Assembly: GCF_002727185.1 (NCBI RefSeq)
Contig: NZ_NIZW01000001.1
Coordinates: 496,001 to 560,000, forward strand
Length of the DNA: 64,000 nucleotides
Direction of reading: 5' to 3'
Origin: Rhodopirellula bahusiensis
GTDB lineage: Bacteria > Planctomycetota > Planctomycetia > Pirellulales > Pirellulaceae
The first letter of the stretch is position 1, and each line of letters opens with the position of its first letter. Below are positions 58,876-64,000 of this stretch, piece after piece. The notes beneath the pieces are model-generated. The model did not search any database, was not told where the DNA came from, and saw nothing but the letters and a program-made list of their open reading frames with translations. A program made the translations under genes and the position numbers.

Positions 58876-59672
58876 AACCGTTCGGATGGGTCGCTTTATT
58901 CATCGCCATTCTACTTGGAACACTTGGAGGAATGGCCCCCAATCAGTGCGTCGCCCAGAACCAGATCGACCTGGCTCAGTTTGACAGTTGGATCTTCCAA
59001 CGGCATGGCCGAGATGAAGCTCGGTGTCGCTCGGCTCTGAAAAAAGAGATCGAACTCCGGTTCGTCCGCATCGAACAATCCACTCCATTGACGGAAGGTC
59101 AAAAAGACGCCCTGCGTCTGGCCGGACATGGTGACATCAAGCGGTTCTTTGATCGTGTGAATAAAGCTCGTGAGACGTTCCTCAACATGGAACAGGACAA
59201 CGACAATCGAAACATCAACGAAGCTTACCAACTGGCCTCCCCGCTTCAGCAAGAACTCACTCAAGGAATCTTCGGTGATGGGTCACTTGTTCAGAAAGTC
59301 ACCCGCTACGTGATGACCGAAGAGCAAGCAACGGAGCTGGAAGAACGAGAGATCGAACAATTCCGAGCTCTGTTCAGCGCCCAGGCCAATTTATTTCTTG
59401 CCACCCTTGGGCGCAGCATGGCGTTGACGGCGAAGCAGCAGCGTCAACTGCAGGGTCACTTAAAAAAGAGGATCGAACAGATCCAGAAAACACCCTCAGG
59501 AAAACTTCATGTCAGCTTTTATCAAACTGTTTTCATTAAATGGATCGCTGAATCGCAAGAGGAGGAAGCCACGTCCATTCTTGACCGTGAGCAAACAAAA
59601 GTCATTGAGAATCTTGCAAAAAACGCCCAGGGAGCTCTGCCAAGGCTCAAAAAAGAAGGACTGATTCAGTGA
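58872..59672 (+). CDS. exported protein with LTxxQ-like motifs, copy 2
   Basis: 266 residues from the ATG in the ATGA overlap. Signal peptide 1-29 (VALFIAILLGTLGG, cleavage likely after CVA). Motifs LTEGQ (73-77), MTEEQ (148-152) and LTAKQ (185-189) lie at spacings like those in the preceding protein, and both share an LTxxQQRxL segment, so the two are probably paralogues. Mostly helical and charged; no enzyme motif. Confidence 0.75.
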   Translation: MKPFGWVALFIAILLGTLGGMAPNQCVAQNQIDLAQFDSWIFQRHGRDEARCRSALKKEIELRFVRIEQSTPLTEGQKDALRLAGHGDIKRFFDRVNKARETFLNMEQDNDNRNINEAYQLASPLQQELTQGIFGDGSLVQKVTRYVMTEEQATELEEREIEQFRALFSAQANLFLATLGRSMALTAKQQRQLQGHLKKRIEQIQKTPSGKLHVSFYQTVFIKWIAESQEEEATSILDREQTKVIENLAKNAQGALPRLKKEGLIQ

Positions 59673-60745
59673 AAAATAGAAGAGCGAAGACATCTTCAAT
59701 CTTGCTGATTGCGTTTGCGATCGGAACGCTGTTTTCACCGCAGGCCAGCGCCCAATTCCCAACGGCACAACTCGGCGATGTGGTGCCGCGTGACGTGCGT
59801 GAGATATACGAAAAGGGCATTCAGTATCTCGCGAAATCTCAAAGCGAATCGGGCAATTGGTCCGAAGGTTCTTACGGTGGGCCTGGCGTGACCGGCATGG
59901 CCGTGATGACGTTCCTGGCTTCGGGGGAAGACCCCAACTACGGCATCTACAGCAGCAACATTCGCCGCGGCTTGATCAGCATCGTCAACTCGCAAGATCC
60001 CAACTCGGGCATCCTGGGTGGCAACAGCGGTCCCGGCGGTCACGCCAGCATGTACAACCACGGTTTCGCGACCTTGGCTCTCGCGGAAGCCTACGGTGTG
60101 GTCAACGAACGCCTGCTCACCACCGGCGGCAAGAAGTTGGACCGGTCATTGGGTGAAGCCTTGGAACTCGCCGTTCGAGGAGCAGTGACCTCACAGAAGA
60201 AGAACTCTTACGGAGGCTGGCGATATGGCGCCGATGCCAAAGACGCCGACACCTCCGTCAGTGGCGCTGTCATGGTCGGATTGCTGGCGGCTCGGAATGC
60301 TGGCGTTAAAGTCCCCGACGAAGCGATCGATCGCGGCGTGGCTTACTTCAAATCCATGACCAGCTCGTCCGGACAAGTCGCCTACGCCGGACTGGGAGGG
60401 TTCGACAATTCAACGCCTCGAATTTCAATTGGCTGTTTGGTCTATGCCGTGTCGCGTCGAAAAGACATGCCCGAATTCAAAGCCACCCTCACCGCACTGA
60501 CCAATCAGATGGATACTTCCGGCGGTTCCTACAAGAGCTACGGAAACTACTACCAAGCCCAAGCGTTGTTCCAGGGCGATGTCGACGCCTGGGAAAAATG
60601 GAACAAGGATTTGATCCGTCAGCTCAAGGCCAGCCAAAACGAGGACGGCAGCTTTTCAGGCAACTTTGGCCCCACCGTTGAAACCTCTTTGTCACTGCTA
60701 GCGATGGCGCTCAACTTCCGTTTCCTGCCGATCTACGAACGATGA
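59669..60745 (+). CDS. exported prenyltransferase/squalene-cyclase-repeat (alpha/alpha-toroid) protein
   Basis: 358 residues from a GTG that overlaps the preceding stop (GTGA). A signal peptide (SILLIAFAIGTLFSPQASA) is followed by repeats of the toroid kind: YLAKSQSESGNWSE with GVTGMAVMTFLASG, YNHGFATLALAEAYGV, GGWRYGADAKDADTSVSGAVMVGLLAARNAG, and LKASQNEDGSFSGNFGPTVETSLSLLAM. The QxxxGxW-type motifs match the terpenoid-cyclase/protein-prenyltransferase repeat family. The DxDD motif of hopene cyclases is not evident, so a cyclase activity is unlikely; a scaffold or ligand-binding role outside the cytoplasm is the better guess. Confidence 0.87.
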   Translation: MKNRRAKTSSILLIAFAIGTLFSPQASAQFPTAQLGDVVPRDVREIYEKGIQYLAKSQSESGNWSEGSYGGPGVTGMAVMTFLASGEDPNYGIYSSNIRRGLISIVNSQDPNSGILGGNSGPGGHASMYNHGFATLALAEAYGVVNERLLTTGGKKLDRSLGEALELAVRGAVTSQKKNSYGGWRYGADAKDADTSVSGAVMVGLLAARNAGVKVPDEAIDRGVAYFKSMTSSSGQVAYAGLGGFDNSTPRISIGCLVYAVSRRKDMPEFKATLTALTNQMDTSGGSYKSYGNYYQAQALFQGDVDAWEKWNKDLIRQLKASQNEDGSFSGNFGPTVETSLSLLAMALNFRFLPIYER

Positions 60746-63700
60746 AAATTTTGGAAAATCACGATCGCATGAAACGACCATTCGCCAAGCTCATCCGGTG
60801 TTCAGACCTTGCAAACATCGGCGCCTTCACCCTTCACCCTCCCGCTGGGAGGGTCGAGCGAAGCGAGGGGAGGGTCGAGCCTGAACTCAGCAATCGCACT
60901 CCCCGGCCCGAAGCGGACCGTCTCTCCCCAAGGCACCGAAGGACTTCCACCGCGGCGAGGGTGTCCCTGATCTTGCTAGTGGGCGTCTTTGGTTTCCTGA
61001 ACCGGGCGTTGTGCCCCCCTCCATTGTTCGCGAATGATTTCTCAGGAATCCTGAGGCTGAACAATGGCGACCATGTGCAAGGCCATTTCGCGGCGTCGCG
61101 GATCAGCGAGGAAGAAACCCCGGCCATCGTGAATTGGCAAAACGCTGAATTCGCAACACCGTTTTCGTTTCCGTTTGGTTCCTTGGCCTCGGCCACTTTT
61201 CCACCGCCATCGGAAATCAACGCCACCCAAGGGCAGTTCGCACTGGAACTGCTCAACGGCGACCGCCTGTTCGGCAACATCGTCAAAATGGGCGATCCGT
61301 TGACGGTTTCACTCGCCGGCGGAGAAACGTCGAAACTTCCGCTCGCCATGGTTCGCCAGATCTTTCGCTGGGATGACAGTCGCGCCGTTGTCTTCCAAGG
61401 TCCCGGCCCACGTGATGACTGGGAATCGAACGGTCAGTTTGAGAGCTGGACCGATTCGACGGGCACGCTCGAAACCAGCGCCGCGATGGCCACCATTTTC
61501 CGAGATTTGCAACTCCCGAAATTGGCCAGCATCGAATTGGACATCGCTTGGGAAGGAAAACCCAACTTTGTGATCGCAGTTGGTGTCGATCCTGATTCGG
61601 CGGAACACACTTGGGCCGACGCGTTTCACATTGAGGTTTGGGATGATGACATCGTTGCCGTTTGGGAAGACGGTTCGCTGGCTGGTGTCGAATCCATCGC
61701 GAAACTCAAAGACCTTGGCAATCGACTGCAGGTGACCCTCAAGATCGATCAGGTCAAACGACGCGTGATGATCGAGTCGATGCGTGGCGAAACACTGACG
61801 CAGTACACACTGCCAATCAAAACGCCACGCGTCGCTCAAACCGGCATCTACTTTCGCAACATCGACGGCGTCCTGCGGATTCGTTCCTTGCAAGTCCTAC
61901 ACGCGACGGATCTCTCCTCCAAGCCAGGGACGCCCACCAAAGCATCCCAGACGTCAGACGAAACGCCCGACGAATCCGGCGTCGGCGTTTCGGTGCACCT
62001 GAGCGACGGTGAGTCGTTTCAAGGAAGCTGGATGGGGATCAAAGAAGACCAATGGCTGTTTTCAGTTGGCGAAGAAGAACGTCTCGTCGCAGCCGACCAA
62101 ATCATGGTCATGGACTTCCTCCACGCCGCCTCGAAAAATCCTCCCGAAGAGCTATCCACCATCGATCAGTTGCAAATCAGAACCTTTGATGGGATGCGTC
62201 TGAGTGGCCGTTTGGAACGAATCGACGATCAGTCCTTGCATGTCGTTGCAGCGGCGACACAAACCAAAGTTGCGATCCCAACTTCTAGCATCGACACGAT
62301 CGACTTCCAGTCATCGCAACCGTTGGTGCCGTCGCAACGGGGACTGATGCGATTGGAACTGGACGGCACACGGCTTCACGGGCGTTTGCTCGATGCTGAA
62401 CCGGACAGTCAGCCAACGGCACTCCGGTTCGAAACATCGGGCGCAGCACCAGTTGTCATGCGTCCCAACATCGAAGGAAAACTGACACTGCGTCCCAAAG
62501 TGGAAACCACCAAATCCGCGACCGAACTTCGCATCGAGAGGCTGCAAAAGATTCGACAGGCAGCCCAAAAGCAAAACAATCTGCAACGCGCCGCCGTCCG
62601 ACGCGCACCCGTCCAGCAAGCAAAAAAGCCTGGCATCTGGAACGTGTTCAGCAAAGTCTTCGACCCTAAAGAGAACGCGAAGGCGATTGCGGGAAGACCA
62701 ATCTATCTGAAAACCGGCGAAGTCATCCCGGGCAGAGTGATTTCCATTGACGAAAATGAAGTCACCTTTGAATCCGGGATGACTCAGAAAACAAAGCTAC
62801 CGAGAGAACAGATCCGTGCGATTCATCTGAGTTCGATCGGGAGCGAACCGGTCATCGACACGCAAGAACGCGAACGTTTGCTCACCGTTCCTCGCAATCG
62901 AAAAAACAGCCCACCAACCCACCTCTTGATCGCTGACAATGGCGACATGATGCGTTGTCGACTGGTGTCACTCACCAAAGAAAACGCCGAGGTCGAATCA
63001 CGTCTAGAAACCATCACGATCCCTCGAAAAGTCATCTCAAAGATCATCTGGTTGAAACCGCCGATCGACACGGATGAGTCAACCAAAGCAACCGGCGAGG
63101 AGGCAGACGAAGAACTTGGAAACAAGAAAGCAGACGTCGATTCGGACAAATTGACGGTGCAAGGCAAGCTTCTCGATGGCAATCGATTGTCATTGGTTCC
63201 CGAGAGCGTTATCAATCAAACGATGATTGGCGAAAACTTTTTCCTCGGCCCGATTCGTCTGCCACTTGCGAACTGCGAGGAACTGTATCTCGGCAAACGC
63301 GACGATCTCGATAACCCCGATGATCCGCACGCGATTTGGCAACTGGTGAATGCTCCCGAACCCATCATCGGTGACTCGGGCGGTGGCGACGATTCGATGG
63401 CGGGCACACGATCCCCGCTGGTTGGCCAGAAAGCTCCTGACTTCAAACTCAAAACCTTGGATGGCGAACCGTTCCGCATCGCCGATCAAACTGGTCGAAC
63501 GCTGGTTTTGGATTTCTGGGCCACCTGGTGCGGTCCGTGCATGCAAGCCATGCCGGTGATCGAAGATGCGGTTGCCGAGTTTGATCCCGAGCAAGTCAGA
63601 TTGGTCGCGGTCAATTTGCAAGAAAGTGCCGACGACGTCCGCAACACACTCGACCGAATCGGAGTCAGCCCCGAAGTCGTGCTGGACATCGACGGTGTCG

Positions 63701-63858
63701 CGGCAGGACGCTACCAAGCCAACGCGATTCCTCAGACGGTCGTGATCGACGCAGAAGGCACCGTGACGCGAGTCTTCGTCGGCGGCGGATCGAAGCTGGG
63801 CGAACAATTGGCCGACGCCATTCGTGAAACGCTGGGTGAACCCGCGAAACAAAACTGA
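60742..63858 (+). CDS. large exported repeat protein with C-terminal thioredoxin (TlpA-like) domain
   Basis: 1038 residues from the ATG in the ATGA overlap; an in-frame GTG at 60961 would remove an odd Arg/Pro-rich leader and start directly before a signal-like helix (SLILLVGVFGFLNRAL). The middle contains about eight copies of a small beta unit of the pattern L-x-D/N-G-x-x-x-x-G...L-P-x-x-x-I (LNNGDHVQGHF, LLNGDRLFGNI, LSDGESFQGSW, TFDGMRLSGRL, ELDGTRLHGRL, LKTGEVIPGRV and others). One region (about 220-390) looks like a lectin/LamG-type fold. The last 145 residues are a TlpA-like thioredoxin domain with WCGPC (Cys930, Cys933). Last gene of the coupled chain. Confidence 0.85.
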   Translation: MKILENHDRMKRPFAKLIRCSDLANIGAFTLHPPAGRVERSEGRVEPELSNRTPRPEADRLSPRHRRTSTAARVSLILLVGVFGFLNRALCPPPLFANDFSGILRLNNGDHVQGHFAASRISEEETPAIVNWQNAEFATPFSFPFGSLASATFPPPSEINATQGQFALELLNGDRLFGNIVKMGDPLTVSLAGGETSKLPLAMVRQIFRWDDSRAVVFQGPGPRDDWESNGQFESWTDSTGTLETSAAMATIFRDLQLPKLASIELDIAWEGKPNFVIAVGVDPDSAEHTWADAFHIEVWDDDIVAVWEDGSLAGVESIAKLKDLGNRLQVTLKIDQVKRRVMIESMRGETLTQYTLPIKTPRVAQTGIYFRNIDGVLRIRSLQVLHATDLSSKPGTPTKASQTSDETPDESGVGVSVHLSDGESFQGSWMGIKEDQWLFSVGEEERLVAADQIMVMDFLHAASKNPPEELSTIDQLQIRTFDGMRLSGRLERIDDQSLHVVAAATQTKVAIPTSSIDTIDFQSSQPLVPSQRGLMRLELDGTRLHGRLLDAEPDSQPTALRFETSGAAPVVMRPNIEGKLTLRPKVETTKSATELRIERLQKIRQAAQKQNNLQRAAVRRAPVQQAKKPGIWNVFSKVFDPKENAKAIAGRPIYLKTGEVIPGRVISIDENEVTFESGMTQKTKLPREQIRAIHLSSIGSEPVIDTQERERLLTVPRNRKNSPPTHLLIADNGDMMRCRLVSLTKENAEVESRLETITIPRKVISKIIWLKPPIDTDESTKATGEEADEELGNKKADVDSDKLTVQGKLLDGNRLSLVPESVINQTMIGENFFLGPIRLPLANCEELYLGKRDDLDNPDDPHAIWQLVNAPEPIIGDSGGGDDSMAGTRSPLVGQKAPDFKLKTLDGEPFRIADQTGRTLVLDFWATWCGPCMQAMPVIEDAVAEFDPEQVRLVAVNLQESADDVRNTLDRIGVSPEVVLDIDGVAAGRYQANAIPQTVVIDAEGTVTRVFVGGGSKLGEQLADAIRETLGEPAKQN
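60837..60879 (+). repeat. palindromic repeat within the 5' end of the thioredoxin-domain gene
   Basis: CCCTCCC-GCT-GGGAGGG (60837-60853) is a perfect 7-bp hairpin; GGGAGGGTCGAG occurs at 60847-60858 and again at 60868-60879. If the 60742 start is used the repeat is translated in frame as an Arg/Pro/Glu-rich leader. Confidence 0.8.
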
Positions 63859-63960
63859 ATCTAAAAAAACTTTTCGACAGGCGTGAGATTCTCGCTCGGT
63901 GGAGGACTGTTCTTCTTAGACGACACGTTTCGTTCACAGCGCCGCTCGAAAAGGAGCCAC

Positions 63961-64000
63961 GTGACGGAGCAGGTGCAGCTTTTCTTTTCGGCGGTCCCCA
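63961..64000 (+). CDS. start of a further gene, cut by the window end
   Basis: GTG preceded by AAGGAG four bases upstream; the frame reads M-T-E-Q-V-Q-L-F-F-S-A-V-P to the window edge. It is about 100 bp after the thioredoxin-domain gene in the same direction. Too short to identify. Confidence 0.45.
   Translation, partial: MTEQVQLFFSAVP

Noticed and set aside
59669-60745. Squalene-hopene cyclase
   Set aside because: The toroid repeats are present, but the protein is far too short and lacks the DxDD catalytic motif; it is exported.

Overview
The window reads as a piece of a Pirellulaceae (Planctomycetota) chromosome, most like Rhodopirellula. This is an inference from gene content, not a database match. 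The signs are DUF1559 pilin-like proteins with an H-x9-DG motif, a Ser/Thr kinase with the N-terminal layout common in planctomycetes, very large membrane proteins of unknown function, two GroEL copies, c-type cytochrome lipoproteins, and short intergenic palindromes. There is no rRNA, no recognisable transposase or prophage, and no CRISPR array.

Layout. 1-1.7 kb: end of a sugar-nucleotide epimerase and a family 2 glycosyltransferase. 1.8-4.5 kb: an ArsR regulator overlapping an SRPBCC protein, then DUF1579, DoxX-like and alpha/beta-hydrolase proteins. 4.6-9.7 kb: tRNA-Leu(GAG) with its terminator, trpF, a two-helix membrane protein and leuS. 9.7-14.7 kb: palindromic repeats, an acyltransferase-3 protein, an ApgM-like enzyme (possibly a homoserine kinase) and an aspartokinase with four ACT domains. 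14.7-19 kb: a minus-strand operon of Ser/Thr kinase, PlsC-type acyltransferase and di-haem cytochrome lipoprotein. 19-25 kb: a TIGR04282-like protein with a ThiO-like oxidase, then a CoA-disulfide-reductase/rhodanese divergent from an ArsR regulator, and a semialdehyde dehydrogenase. 25-36 kb: a small lipoprotein, a DUF1559 pilin-like protein, a 2062-residue membrane protein, a conserved hypothetical and a Tyr/Pro-rich exported protein. 36.9-42.7 kb: a chaperone cluster groEL1-groES-groEL2-dnaJ-grpE. 42.7-47.6 kb: FmdB zinc ribbon, MBL-fold hydrolase, L-serine dehydratase and a pilin-related exported protein.

47.8-63.9 kb is the most striking part. It is a MoxR/DUF58/VWA (Bat-like) operon. 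From DUF58 onward eight genes overlap by 1-4 bases at every junction: DUF58, BatA-like, VWA membrane protein, a 1094-residue coiled-coil membrane protein, two exported proteins with LTxxQ-like motifs, an alpha/alpha-toroid protein, and a large protein of repeated small beta domains ending in a thioredoxin domain. They are probably made together as one envelope-associated assembly. Between moxR and DUF58 sits a 537-bp element: an intact DUF559 nuclease gene bounded by near-identical 68-bp inverted repeats, flanked by 7-bp tandem repeats. One flank continues into an 18-copy G-run array that abuts the DUF58 start codon.
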